From JALOLG01 sp963776935 (lineage in GTDB: Bacteria > Actinomycetota > Acidimicrobiia > Acidimicrobiales > Ilumatobacteraceae), in the NCBI GenBank assembly GCA_963776935.1, contig CAVZOP010000002.1, positions 1,603,264-1,667,263 of the forward strand: a DNA stretch of 64,000 nucleotides. The letters are read 5' to 3'. The position numbers were made by a program, and so were the translations under genes. The notes beneath the pieces are model-generated. The model was not told where the DNA came from, made no database searches, and was given only the letters and a program-made list of their open reading frames with translations. Below are positions 41,946-49,568 of this stretch, in pieces. Every line of letters starts with the position of its first letter. Positions within the stretch are counted from its first letter, which is position 1.

Positions 41946-42315
41946 ATGACCGGCATCGATTGGCGTCACGACACGTTGGACCGAATCCGCGTACTCATCG
42001 AGGAGACCGACGCCGACGTCTCCGAGGAGGCGAAGTGGGCCAAGGCGTCGAATCCGGCCGGCGTCCCCACGTGGTCGCACGACGGCATCATCTGCACCGG
42101 TGAGATCTACAAGGACAAGGTGAAGGTCACGTTCATGCACGGAGCGTCACTCGACGACCCCGGCCGCCTCTTCAACGCCAGCCTCGATGCGGGCACGAGG
42201 CGGGCGATCGACATCGTCGAGGGTTCGAAGCTCGACGAGCTGAGCATTCAAGGCACTGATCCGAGCGGCCGTCGATCTCAACGTCGGCCGAGCGGCCGCC
42301 AAGCGGCGCAAGTAG
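41946..42315 (+). pseudogene. DUF1801-family protein, frameshifted near its C-terminus
   Basis: The main frame gives EAKWAKASNPAGVPTWSHDG and IICTGEIYKDKVKVTFMHGA, then SLDDPGRLFNASLDAGTRRA and IDIVEGSKLDE, the DUF1801 (YdhG-like) core. In the next frame FKALIRAAVDLNVGRAAAKR leads to a TAG at 42313, the usual family ending. A single-base difference near 42249 joins them (about 122 residues total). If the shift is real, the main frame would run on through the TetR gene to 42692. The function of DUF1801 proteins is unsettled; some are thought to bind small molecules or iron. Confidence 0.75.
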
Positions 42316-42328
42316 CTCGATCCCATCT

Positions 42329-42955
42329 ATGGCAGACGACAGGTCGCGGGCACCGCAGGCGCGGACACGGTTGGCACGCCGGGCGGTGCTGGATGCCGCC
42401 CGCACCCTCTTCCTCGAGCGCGGATACGGCGCGACGACCATCGACGGGATCAGCAGCGCGTCCGAGATCCCGCAGGCCACGGTCTATCGGCTGTTCTCGT
42501 CGAAGAATGGCATCCTCAAGGCCCTCGTCGACACATCGGTCGCCGGCGACGACGAGCCGGTTCCGGTCGCGGAACGGAGTCACGTGCGCCCCCTCCTGGA
42601 CGCGACACGCCCGGAGGACTCTCTGGCACGGCTCGCAGCTATCAGCGTCGACATCAACACCAGGACCGCACCCATCTACCGCATCCTCGTGAGCGCTGCC
42701 AGCTCCGACACGGCTGCCGCAGCGATCCTCGACGAGCTGACGCGGCAACGCCAGGAGGGGCAGGGACGCGTCGCTACCGCGCTGGCGCGAGCGAAGGCAC
42801 TGCGCGTCGGCCTGGGCGCGCGGGACGCCGGCGACGTCATCCACGCCCTCGCCTCTCCGGAGCTCTACCACCTGCTCGTCATCGACCGTGCGTGGTCTCC
42901 ACAGCGGTACGAGCGATGGCTCGCGGAGACGCTCGCCGGCCAACTGCTCGCGTAG
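42329..42955 (+). CDS. TetR/AcrR-family repressor
   Basis: A 208-residue TetR protein. The helix-turn-helix reads AVLDAARTLFLERGYGATTI and SASEIPQATVYRLFSSKNGI. The C-terminal domain is of the type with DALAS/LYHLLVIDRAWSPQRY. It follows the DUF1801-like gene by 13 nt and ends the small operon, so it probably represses its own operon through the palindrome at 41649-41665. The ligand is unknown. Confidence 0.92.
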   Translation: MADDRSRAPQARTRLARRAVLDAARTLFLERGYGATTIDGISSASEIPQATVYRLFSSKNGILKALVDTSVAGDDEPVPVAERSHVRPLLDATRPEDSLARLAAISVDINTRTAPIYRILVSAASSDTAAAAILDELTRQRQEGQGRVATALARAKALRVGLGARDAGDVIHALASPELYHLLVIDRAWSPQRYERWLAETLAGQLLA

Positions 42956-43020
42956 ACCACAGCACCCACAGCCACCGCACCGACGGGCCGGCCGGCAACG
43001 TGGAGCACGAAGAGCGCGAG

Positions 43021-43869
43021 TCAGTTCGCCGACGCTGACGTTGAGAGCTCGGCGAGCCGCTTCAACAAGCGCTCTAGCTCGTCGGCTGTGAGCGGCACGT
43101 TCAGCTCGTGGAGGAGACCTGGCAACTCCTCGACGGTGATCTGGCGATGCTCGGTCGTTGCTCCGGGGCGACGCACGGTGACGGTCGACTCGGTGAGTGT
43201 GATGTGGCGGTCACCGGCGTGGCCGGCGACCATCAGCATCTGACGGAAGATGCTGGTCGGGAAGGTGCTCGTGTAGTGGTGGCCGTGGACGATGTCCACG
43301 GGACGGACCGGCAGTTCGTCGTGGGTGTGGGCGAGCTCCCATCCGTCCTGGCCGCGGCGATGCAGCTCCCACGCCCGCCCACCGCCTTCGGGCACCTCGC
43401 GCACACCCAGTGTGCGGCCGCCGTAGTCGTCCTCGGCGCCGGCGATGAGCGGGATTGCGCGCAGGGTGCTCACCCCGAAGCCAGGGTCGCACAGCAGTCG
43501 TTGGTTGTCGAGCGTGACCACCACGACGGTGTGCGTGCGGGCCTTGGCGTTCGGGTCGCCGACGCGGCCGAGGCGGCGCTCCACGCTGTAGCCGAGCCGT
43601 TCGAGCGCAGCGGCGAACAGCGTTCCGTGCTCGAAGCAGTATCCGCCCCGCCCGCGACCGACGAACTTCGATTGGACGGCGTCGAGTCCGACTCCAGGAT
43701 GTTGCTCGAGCAGCACGTCGATATTGTCGAACGTGAACGTCCGCACGTGTGCTTCGAGCAGCCGGTCGAGTGCGGGACGAGACGGTGGCTGCGCCGACCC
43801 ACCGATTCGGGCGAGATACGAGTCGAGGTCGAGCCGTTCGATCTGCCAAGGATGCTCAGTCATCGCCAT
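43021..43869 (-). CDS. nat: Arylamine N-acetyltransferase
   Basis: A 282-residue arylamine N-acetyltransferase, the normal bacterial length. The catalytic triad is visible: Cys78 in GRGRGGYCFEHG, His113 in ARTHTVVVV and Asp128 in LLCDPGFGVSTL. The enzyme uses acetyl-CoA to acetylate arylamines and hydrazines via a cysteine thioester, in the cytosol. The frame begins MAMTEHPWQIERLDLDSYLA; the second Met is an equivalent start. It is convergent with the TetR gene and has no operon partner. In mycobacteria NAT is linked to sterol catabolism, but no such genes are nearby. Confidence 0.95.
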   Translation of the reverse strand: MAMTEHPWQIERLDLDSYLARIGGSAQPPSRPALDRLLEAHVRTFTFDNIDVLLEQHPGVGLDAVQSKFVGRGRGGYCFEHGTLFAAALERLGYSVERRLGRVGDPNAKARTHTVVVVTLDNQRLLCDPGFGVSTLRAIPLIAGAEDDYGGRTLGVREVPEGGGRAWELHRRGQDGWELAHTHDELPVRPVDIVHGHHYTSTFPTSIFRQMLMVAGHAGDRHITLTESTVTVRRPGATTEHRQITVEELPGLLHELNVPLTADELERLLKRLAELSTSASAN

Positions 43870-43959
43870 GGCGATACTACGTAACAGCCGTGAGGAAGGC
43901 GGCCCTGGGTTCGGTCATTGACGTCGCGCCGTGATGATCTGCGGCGGTGCCTGCGTTCG

Positions 43960-44110
43960 TCACGCGCAGCTCGGGACTTCCACGATCGAGTGGTGGACGG
44001 ATCCCTCGCTCACGGGCGATGGGCAGGTCGTTGTCGACACCGGTCGACTCGCCGGGAAGCCTGAGCACGGCGTCGCTGTGTTGCAGCAGTCGCTCAGCGA
44101 TCCGGCGTGA
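43960..44110 (-). pseudogene. C-terminal fragment of a DUF4406/nucleoside-deoxyribosyltransferase-like gene
   Basis: One frame gives DAVLRLPGESTGVDNDLPIA and RERGI; a neighbouring frame finishes VHHSIVEVPSCA and stops at 43960. Together they match the C-terminal end of DUF4406-like nucleoside 2-deoxyribosyltransferases (DAVxxLPGxSxGAdxDxxxAxxRGIPVxxSI). The N-terminal part is absent. The fragment lies beside the tRNA-Gly relic and may be debris from an integrated element. Confidence 0.5.
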
Positions 44111-44218
44111 GGATCGTCGATGACGTCGGGTCGCCGACGACGGAGTCGACGCCGCGCACCGATGCCTGCTATTCCCGATGGGCGACCCACTCCGCCATCA
44201 CCTCACCGCTCAACGCGG

Positions 44219-44245
44219 CGAAACCCCAGCACAGCCGGGGTTTCG
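44219..44245 (-). terminator. Hairpin just downstream of the tRNA-Gly 3' half
   Basis: CGAAACCCC - 9 nt - GGGGTTTCG forms a perfect 9-bp stem ending 2 nt from the CCA end of the tRNA relic, the usual position of a tRNA terminator on the minus strand. Confidence 0.7.
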
Positions 44246-44247
44246 GA

Positions 44248-44292
44248 TGGAGCGGACGACGGGATTCGAACCCGCGACCCTCACCTTGGCAA
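44248..44292 (-). other. 3' half of a tRNA-Gly(GCC) gene
   Basis: Read on the minus strand, the sequence has the anticodon loop TTGCCAA (anticodon GCC), the 3' anticodon stem GGTGA, a variable loop and the T arm GCGGGTTCGAATCCCGT. It ends with acceptor CGTCCGC, discriminator T and CCA. The D arm and 5' anticodon stem are absent. Bases 44305-44310 do read CGGACG on the minus strand, complementary to the acceptor, so an internal deletion of a tRNA is an alternative to an integrase attachment site. Confidence 0.8.
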
Positions 44293-44297
44293 AGTTA

Positions 44298-44725
44298 TGG
44301 AATTCGTCCGGGTAGATGGCTGGAGTCCGTGAGCAGGCTGTCGTCCGTCGGTTCGTCCGCCCAGTCCGCAGAGTCCGCTCCTGTCCGGTCGCGATTGTTT
44401 TAACGCGTTAAACCGGGTCTACCAACTCATCTCCCCCGTTCGAGTCGAAGATGGTCGCGCACGCGCCATTCTCGCGACCGAGCGGCGCGACATCGCGTTC
44501 GCTGTCGCAGATGTCGTCGTGAGCCGGACGTATCCGAGTACGGCACTTATGCGACGCGTCCGCAACGCCGACAGGAGCGTTAGCGGACCGCGCGTTCCCG
44601 GACACCGACGGCAGGGTCGACGGAGTACCACCACCGGCACGGCGATGGTGAGCGATTGGCCCTGAGTGGAGCGATATTCGGCGAGCACAGTCTCGAGGTG
44701 CGGGCAGTGAATGGCTCGTCCTGGT
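44298..44725. other. Region right of the tRNA relic without a clear gene
   Basis: About 430 bp. It contains the 14-bp palindrome TTTAACGCGTTAAA (44399-44412). A plus-strand frame starts at about 44410 (NRVYQLISPVRVEDGRARAI then LATERRDIAFAVADVVVS) and vaguely resembles the winged-helix end of Fic-type proteins, but it is not convincing. No integrase is visible. Confidence 0.4.
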
Positions 44726-45124
44726 TCAGGCGGCGACGGTGAGGAGGCTGGAGGCATTCCGTTGGTCGGCCAGCACCGAGACGAGCCGGTTGTGATCAGC
44801 TATCGCGCTTGCGTTGAGTAGGTCGCGACGCTGATCCGTGCTCGCCCGGCGGATGGTGTCCCAGTCTTCGGGGGTGAGGACGATGGTTTGGTGGTCATCG
44901 TCGCGGGGGGCGATGACGATGAGTTCGCGGCCGTACACGTGGCCGTGGCCGCGTAGGTGATGGGTGTCATCCCACAACAGATCGTCAGGGGGCGAACCGA
45001 TCAACTCGGTCAGGAACTCGCTCGCCCTGGCCCAGCATTCGACGTCGGATCGAACGACGCGGTCGGCGTCGCTGCTAGCGCTGGTGCTCGTTGTGGCGTG
45101 CCGGGTGATGGTTTCCGCGATCAT
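44726..45124 (-). CDS. Uncharacterised small protein
   Basis: A 132-residue protein. The N-terminus is Ser/Thr/Ala-rich; the central part reads FLTELIGSPPDDLLWDDTHH and GHVYGRELIVIAPRDDDHQT. IVLTPEDWDTIRRASTDQRR then recalls the VLSxEDYxxL segment of Phd-type antitoxins, but no toxin gene is next to it and the resemblance is weak. ATG 45124 is well supported by AAGGAGAACAGG upstream. It is probably a real gene of unknown function near a genome-insertion boundary. Confidence 0.6.
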   Translation of the reverse strand: MIAETITRHATTSTSASSDADRVVRSDVECWARASEFLTELIGSPPDDLLWDDTHHLRGHGHVYGRELIVIAPRDDDHQTIVLTPEDWDTIRRASTDQRRDLLNASAIADHNRLVSVLADQRNASSLLTVAA

Positions 45125-45278
45125 GGCCTGTTCTCCTTGGGTCGGTTCCTATATGTGATCTTGGGCCGGGCTACTTACGCCGTGCTGTCATCGCACTGAC
45201 GTCTCACTATTGGACCGTGGGCACCGTTGTCCCCCCGCTCCGAGCCATGGCGCCCTTGATTGGTCAGATGCGACTCGC

Positions 45279-45767
45279 TCATGGTGTCGTGGCCAAACGC
45301 TTGCCGGTGGCTGCTGGCGAAGGCTGGCGGGGTGACGGTGCGGTGGTGCTCCACAGCGCCCAGTAGATGAACAAGGCTTGGAGTGGGAGCCGGATCCAGG
45401 CGAACAGGCCGCCGGCTTGTCCGGCTACGTCGACGTCGGCGACTGCGACGTAGATGTTGGCGGGGAGCACAGCGACGAGGTAGATGGCCAGCAGCCGGCC
45501 GACGGTCCGTTGGGCTGATGAGTACCGGACGAGAGCGAGGCCGAACAGCACCTCCACCGCGCCGGTCACGTACACCAACTGTTCGCGGCCGGGAACCCAG
45601 TCGGGCAGGTGCTGCACGAACGGTTCCGAGTTGGCGAAGTGCGACACGCCGGCGATCACCAAGGCGAGGGCCAGCCCGCGCCGGGCATGTTCGCGGGCCG
45701 TCGCCGATCGGCGTCTGAAGAGCCAGGCGACGGTGGTGGCGGCAATGAGAACGATGAGGAAAGACAT
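45279..45767 (-). CDS. DoxX-like membrane protein
   Basis: A 162-residue protein with four predicted helices. Family blocks are GLALALVIAGVSHFANSEPF, then VQHLPDWVPGREQLVYVTGA, AVEVLFGLALVRYSSAQR, and AIYLVAVLPANIYVAVADVD. Members of the DoxX/DUF-type group sit in the inner membrane and are linked to redox or thiosulfate chemistry in some organisms. ATG 45767 (MSFLIVLIAATTVAWLF) is chosen because the upstream extension lacks membrane character. It is divergent from the LAL regulator, and the palindrome at 45890-45907 lies between them, so it is a likely target. Confidence 0.82.
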   Translation of the reverse strand: MSFLIVLIAATTVAWLFRRRSATAREHARRGLALALVIAGVSHFANSEPFVQHLPDWVPGREQLVYVTGAVEVLFGLALVRYSSAQRTVGRLLAIYLVAVLPANIYVAVADVDVAGQAGGLFAWIRLPLQALFIYWALWSTTAPSPRQPSPAATGKRLATTP

Positions 45768-45875
45768 GATGAAGGGACCTTTCGGCGTGCTTTGAGTGTG
45801 AGTGCGGTCAGCCGACGAGGCGCTTGGCGTCGTCGAGATTGCGTGCGGCTGCACCGTTGGGATCATGTGGCTGAG

Positions 45876-45907
45876 TGGGGTGAGATGGCTTCACCCCATG
45901 GGGTGAA
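45876..45907. promoter_or_regulatory. LAL-regulator operator: half-site plus 18-bp palindrome
   Basis: TTCACCCCATGGGGTGAA (45890-45907) is a perfect 18-bp palindrome, preceded by a half-site TGGGGTGA (45876-45883). It is centred in the divergent promoter of the DoxX-like and LAL-regulator genes. A 14-of-18 match recurs at 48050-48067, before the genes following the regulator. Confidence 0.75.
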
Positions 45908-45943
45908 TCAACAGCGGCACGCCTTCGCAGCCCCATTGCGATC

Positions 45944-48049
45944 GTGCGCCAGACTGTGCCCGTGGAGCCCGCCGCGACCACGCCGGAGACCGAGTCGTCC
46001 GCGTCGCGCCCGGGCGCGTTGCGCGCCCCTCCGCTGGGCCGCCATCACGTCTCGCGTCGACGCGTGGACGCCCTGTTGGACGAGGCGCTCGAGGCGTCGC
46101 TGGTGCTGGTGTCGGCGCCTGCTGGAGCGGGCAAGTCGACCGCACTTAGCGGATGGCTGGCGCGCCGCGAGGGGGTTGGCCGTTGGTACTCCGTCGAAGC
46201 GGAGGACAACGATCCCGCCATGTTCTGGCCGTCGCTCGCCGAGGCGCTCGGGCTTTCCGCGGCGTCCCAGGTGACGGGTGGCCGCGAGGTCGCTCGGGCC
46301 CTCACCACCATGGAGACCGTGCCACCCGGCACGCCGATCGTCTTGGTGGTCGACGACTACCACGCCGTTACCAACTCGAGCATCCACGCGGGCATGGATC
46401 AGCTCCTCCTCGAAGCGCCGTCGAGTCTGCGCGTCGTGATCGGCACGCGTCACGATCCGCCGTTGATGCTGGCGCGTCTGCGCGCTCACGACGCATTACG
46501 GGAGATCCGCTTCGACGACCTGCGTTTCGACCACGGCGACGTCGCCGCCCTGCTCAATGAACAAATGGCGATCGGGTTGACGCGGTCCGAGCTGACTCGT
46601 CTCACCGAGCGGACCGAAGGGTGGGCCGTAGGGGTACAACTCGTCGGCCTGTCGCTTCGCAATCATGCCGACCGCGGTGCCTTCATCGACGAGTTCGCCG
46701 GTGACAACCGCCACGTGGCCGACTACCTCCGAGACGAGGTTCTGGCCCGGCTTCCCGACCGGGTCCGAGGATTCCTGCTCGACACCGCGATCCTCGACCG
46801 GCTGACCGCGCCGCTGTGCCACGCCGTGTCGGGCGTCGAGGAGTCCCAGGACGTCCTCGAGGAGCTCGACCGCCTCAATCTGTTCATCATCCCGCTCGAC
46901 AACCGGCGACGCTGGTTCCGCTACCACCATCTGTTCGCCGAATGGCTGCGTCTGCAAGCCAGCAGTGATCCACGCAACCGTCACCGTCGAGCCGCCGACT
47001 GGTTGGCTCATCACGGCTTTCCCGGCGACGCCGTACGTCATTACGTGGCAGCAGGTGATGCCGACCGGGCCGCGGACGTCATCGACCGTGCCCGTTGGCT
47101 ACTCGTCGGGGACGGCCGCGAGGAAACGCTGCGCGAATGGACCCAGCAACTGCCAGGCGACGTGCTCGTCCGGCACCCCCGCTTGACGCTCGCGGCCGCC
47201 TGGGTCGCCCACAAAGCTGGCCGCTGGAACGACGTTCGCGACCTGATCGGCGTCTTCGAGGCCACCGCCACCAACGACGACCGCGACGCCGTGCTCGTGC
47301 AAGCCGAAGTCGCCTTGCTCGACGCTGGACGGCTCGTGGCACAAGGCGACGTGACCGAAGCGGCACGCATTGCTCAAGGCGCCCTCCACCTCGTGCCCCG
47401 ACACGAACCCCGCGCCCGCACCGGGCTCCTGCTGGTCATGGGCCGCTGCCGGTTGGCCGAAGGTGACCTCGACGGAGCGAGGCGTGCCTTCACCGACGCC
47501 GACGAACTCGCCGCTCCCTACCGCGCCGTCTCGATCGTGCAACTCATCGCCCGCGCCCACCTCGCCGAGATCGACCGCCAGGCCGGGAACACGACGGCAG
47601 CCGAGGCCGCCAGCCGAGCGGTGATCGAGTTCGCCGATGCCTCCGGACTGGCCGACAACCCCGAGTGCACCGTCGCCCACCTCACCCTCGGCAACGTGCT
47701 CCTCGACCGCGGACAAATCGAGGAGGCGGCCGATGCGATCACCCGCGGCAGCGAACTGGCCCGACGCATCCCGTACGTGGCCCGCGAGGCCGAAGCCGCC
47801 GCCGCCAATCAACGCCTGGCAGACCTCACCCCGGGCCGCGTCAGGACGGGACTCATCGAGGAGCTCACCGGACGTGAGCGTTCGGTGCTGCGGCTGCTCC
47901 CCACATCGCTCACCCCACGCGAGATCGCGAATGAGCTGTACTTGTCGCTGAACACCGTCAAAACCCACACCCGCGCCATCTACCGGAAGCTCGCCGTCCA
48001 AACCCGCCACGAAGCCATCGAGGAAGCGCGGCGCAGGAACCTCCTCTGA
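45944..48049 (+). CDS. LAL/MalT-type LuxR-family transcriptional regulator
   Basis: A 701-residue ATP-dependent activator. Walker A is LVSAPAGAGKSTALSGWLAR near residue 55 and Walker B is PIVLVVDDYHAVTN near 130. A long helical/TPR-like middle (GALHLVPRHEPRARTGLLLV, MGRCRLAEGDLDGARRAFTD) precedes the C-terminal LuxR helix-turn-helix LTGRERSVLRLLPTSLTPRE and LYLSLNTVKTHTRAIYRKLA. This is the LAL/MalT architecture, where ligand and ATP control oligomerisation. The frame begins at GTG 45944, but GTGs at codons 5 and 7 are also possible. Neighbouring palindromes suggest it regulates itself, the DoxX-like gene and the downstream genes. Confidence 0.95.
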   Translation: MRQTVPVEPAATTPETESSASRPGALRAPPLGRHHVSRRRVDALLDEALEASLVLVSAPAGAGKSTALSGWLARREGVGRWYSVEAEDNDPAMFWPSLAEALGLSAASQVTGGREVARALTTMETVPPGTPIVLVVDDYHAVTNSSIHAGMDQLLLEAPSSLRVVIGTRHDPPLMLARLRAHDALREIRFDDLRFDHGDVAALLNEQMAIGLTRSELTRLTERTEGWAVGVQLVGLSLRNHADRGAFIDEFAGDNRHVADYLRDEVLARLPDRVRGFLLDTAILDRLTAPLCHAVSGVEESQDVLEELDRLNLFIIPLDNRRRWFRYHHLFAEWLRLQASSDPRNRHRRAADWLAHHGFPGDAVRHYVAAGDADRAADVIDRARWLLVGDGREETLREWTQQLPGDVLVRHPRLTLAAAWVAHKAGRWNDVRDLIGVFEATATNDDRDAVLVQAEVALLDAGRLVAQGDVTEAARIAQGALHLVPRHEPRARTGLLLVMGRCRLAEGDLDGARRAFTDADELAAPYRAVSIVQLIARAHLAEIDRQAGNTTAAEAASRAVIEFADASGLADNPECTVAHLTLGNVLLDRGQIEEAADAITRGSELARRIPYVAREAEAAAANQRLADLTPGRVRTGLIEELTGRERSVLRLLPTSLTPREIANELYLSLNTVKTHTRAIYRKLAVQTRHEAIEEARRRNLL

Positions 48050-48067
48050 ATCACACCACAGGGTGAA
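48050..48067. promoter_or_regulatory. Second LAL-regulator operator
   Basis: ATCACACCACAGGGTGAA matches the palindrome at 45890-45907 at 14 of 18 positions, with both TCAC/GGTGA arms kept. It begins immediately after the regulator stop and lies 34 nt before the 86-residue gene. Confidence 0.65.
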
Positions 48068-48100
48068 GCGCCCGACAGCGACAACGCCCATGCTTCAAAC

Positions 48101-48361
48101 ATGGAGCCGTCTACCTACCGCATAGAGATCCGAGGACGCCCACCCGCCCGGATCCTCGACGAACTCACCGGCTTCACCATCGAGGTCGGCGCGCCGACGA
48201 CGACGTTGTCCGGCCCGCTCGCCGACACCGCCGCACTGTACGGCCTCATCGCCCGGCTCGAAGCCCTCGGCCTCACCCTCCTGTCCGTCCACCCCACCCC
48301 CAACGAACCGACCGTCGGCCCCTCGGGCAACACCCACAACGTCGATACCGAAAGGACTTGA
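48101..48361 (+). CDS. Small conserved actinobacterial protein of unknown function
   Basis: An 86-residue protein. YRIEIRGRPPARILDELTGF and IEVGAPTTTLSGPLADTAAL lead into YGLIARLEALGLTLLSVHP. The pattern matches a family of short actinobacterial proteins (xRGRL...LxGxxxDQAxLxGLLxRLxxLGLxLLSV) often found beside LAL/LuxR regulators and NTF2-like proteins. No activity is known. ATG 48101 follows the second operator; the stop is 1 nt from the next start, so the two genes form an operon. Confidence 0.75.
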   Translation: MEPSTYRIEIRGRPPARILDELTGFTIEVGAPTTTLSGPLADTAALYGLIARLEALGLTLLSVHPTPNEPTVGPSGNTHNVDTERT

Positions 48362-48362
48362 C

Positions 48363-48785
48363 ATGCCCCCCTTGCCTTGGCGGACGCGTCGGCCCGTCGA
48401 TCCCGACACGTCATACGTCGTCACGGTCACCAAGCTGCCACTGCGCACCCATCTACGGACCCCTCGGATCATGCGGGCCACCTGGCGCACGGTCCACGAT
48501 TTGCGCCACAGAGACGGTCTCGTCGGATATGCACTTAAGGCCGACATTCTTCACAAGACGTTCTGGACCATGTCAGCGTGGACCGACTCCGACGCGCAAG
48601 CTGCCTTCGTGCGCTCCGATGTCCATCGCAACGCCATGGCTGCGCTGCAGCCCTATTTGGATCGCGTCCGTGTCGAAACGTTCAACCGTCGCGGAGCCGA
48701 TCTCCCAATGAAATGGGCAGACCTGGCCCGCAATCTGACTGCCGCGGCCGCCAGTCACCCAGCGACGACTCCGAACCCGTCATGA
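48363..48785 (+). CDS. DUF3291/antibiotic-biosynthesis-monooxygenase-like protein
   Basis: A 140-residue protein with a dimeric alpha+beta-barrel look. ATWRTVHDLRHRDGLVGYAL, then ILHKTFWTMSAWTDSDAQAA and FVRSDVHRNAMAALQPYLDR are typical of DUF3291 and related ABM-like proteins. Such proteins bind haem or small substrates, or are simply uncharacterised. It starts 1 nt after the 86-residue gene, so they are probably cotranscribed. It lies in the presumed LAL regulon. Confidence 0.75.
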   Translation: MPPLPWRTRRPVDPDTSYVVTVTKLPLRTHLRTPRIMRATWRTVHDLRHRDGLVGYALKADILHKTFWTMSAWTDSDAQAAFVRSDVHRNAMAALQPYLDRVRVETFNRRGADLPMKWADLARNLTAAAASHPATTPNPS

Positions 48786-48944
48786 ACACAACAGCTGCCA
48801 CCGGCAGTCCGCTGGACCGTGGCGCGACACGTCACGACAACGCCTGATCCGTCCAGTCGGTTCCCCGCCATCGCGTTGCCAGCCGTTTCGACAGCCAACG
48901 CGCTTCGCCGCGCCCGTCACCTCGCCCTCGCAAGGAGCAACCTC

Positions 48945-49099
48945 ATGAGCAACCCCACTCGTCCCAACACCCACCCCGTCACCGCCGACCTCTACCAGAT
49001 GATCGCCGCCTTCGCGAACGCCACGGGTACGCGACGCAGGGCGAATTCACGCTCCCCGACGGGCCGCCGCTGTGGCGGATGTGGCGCGACCCGCGCTGA
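48945..49099 (+). pseudogene. Short frameshifted gene remnant
   Basis: ATG 48945 has a strong AAGGAG ribosome-binding site and reads MSNPTRPNTHPVTADLYQMI then AAFANATG. In the next frame GYATQGEFTLPDGPPLWRMW and RDPR follow, ending with TGA at 49097. Together they make a 50-residue peptide that I cannot name. A single-base shift near 49020 is implied. It could be the relic of a protein fused with or preceding the SnoaL-like protein. Confidence 0.4.
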
Positions 49100-49130
49100 T
49101 CACGACGAGACGAACGAGGAGCACACCACA

Positions 49131-49568
49131 ATGTCCATCACAGTCTTCACCAACTCGATCGAGCAGATCTGGAACAACCACGACATCGGCGCCATCGAGC
49201 AGTTCATCGCTCCGAACTACATCGGTGTTGACCCCGCCGAGCCCGAAGTGATCGCCGGGATCGACGGCTACAAGCAGCACTTCGTCACCTTGACGACCGC
49301 CTTCCCCGACACCCACATCACCATCGACGACATCTTCGGGGTCGGCGAACTGGTCGCGGCACGGTGGACCGTCCGAGCCACGCACACCGGCGACTTCGGC
49401 GACATCCCGCCGACCGGGCTCCGCATCCAGGTGACCGGCATCGCAACGGTCCGCATCGTGCGACGCCTGCTCGTGGTCGAGCACGCCTGCTCGGACACGC
49501 TCGGCCTCCTCCGCCAACTCGGCCTGATCCCCTTCACCACAAAACTCCCCGCGCCGCTGCTGTTCTGA
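49131..49568 (+). CDS. SnoaL-like ester cyclase/polyketide cyclase-type protein
   Basis: A 145-residue SnoaL/NTF2-fold protein. TNSIEQIWNNHDIGAIEQFI and IAPNYIGVDP give the first helices. GIDGYKQHFVTLTTAFPDTH is the typical hinge, and VAARWTVRATHTGDFGDIPP with TGLRIQVTGIATVRIV forms the barrel. These proteins are commonly annotated ester cyclase. The C-terminal LLRQLGLIP is the family tail. ATG 49131 is preceded by GAGGAG. It is the last gene of the putative LAL-controlled group. Confidence 0.85.
   Translation: MSITVFTNSIEQIWNNHDIGAIEQFIAPNYIGVDPAEPEVIAGIDGYKQHFVTLTTAFPDTHITIDDIFGVGELVAARWTVRATHTGDFGDIPPTGLRIQVTGIATVRIVRRLLVVEHACSDTLGLLRQLGLIPFTTKLPAPLLF

Noticed and set aside
44107..44403. 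A 98-codon plus-strand frame containing SGRRDSNPRPSPWQSYG
   Set aside because: This phrase is a well-known translation artefact of tRNA genes; here it arises from the tRNA-Gly half at 44248-44292.
44726..45124. Type II antitoxin
   Set aside because: The VLTPEDW segment recalls Phd-like antitoxins, but there is no adjacent toxin gene and the rest of the sequence does not fit.
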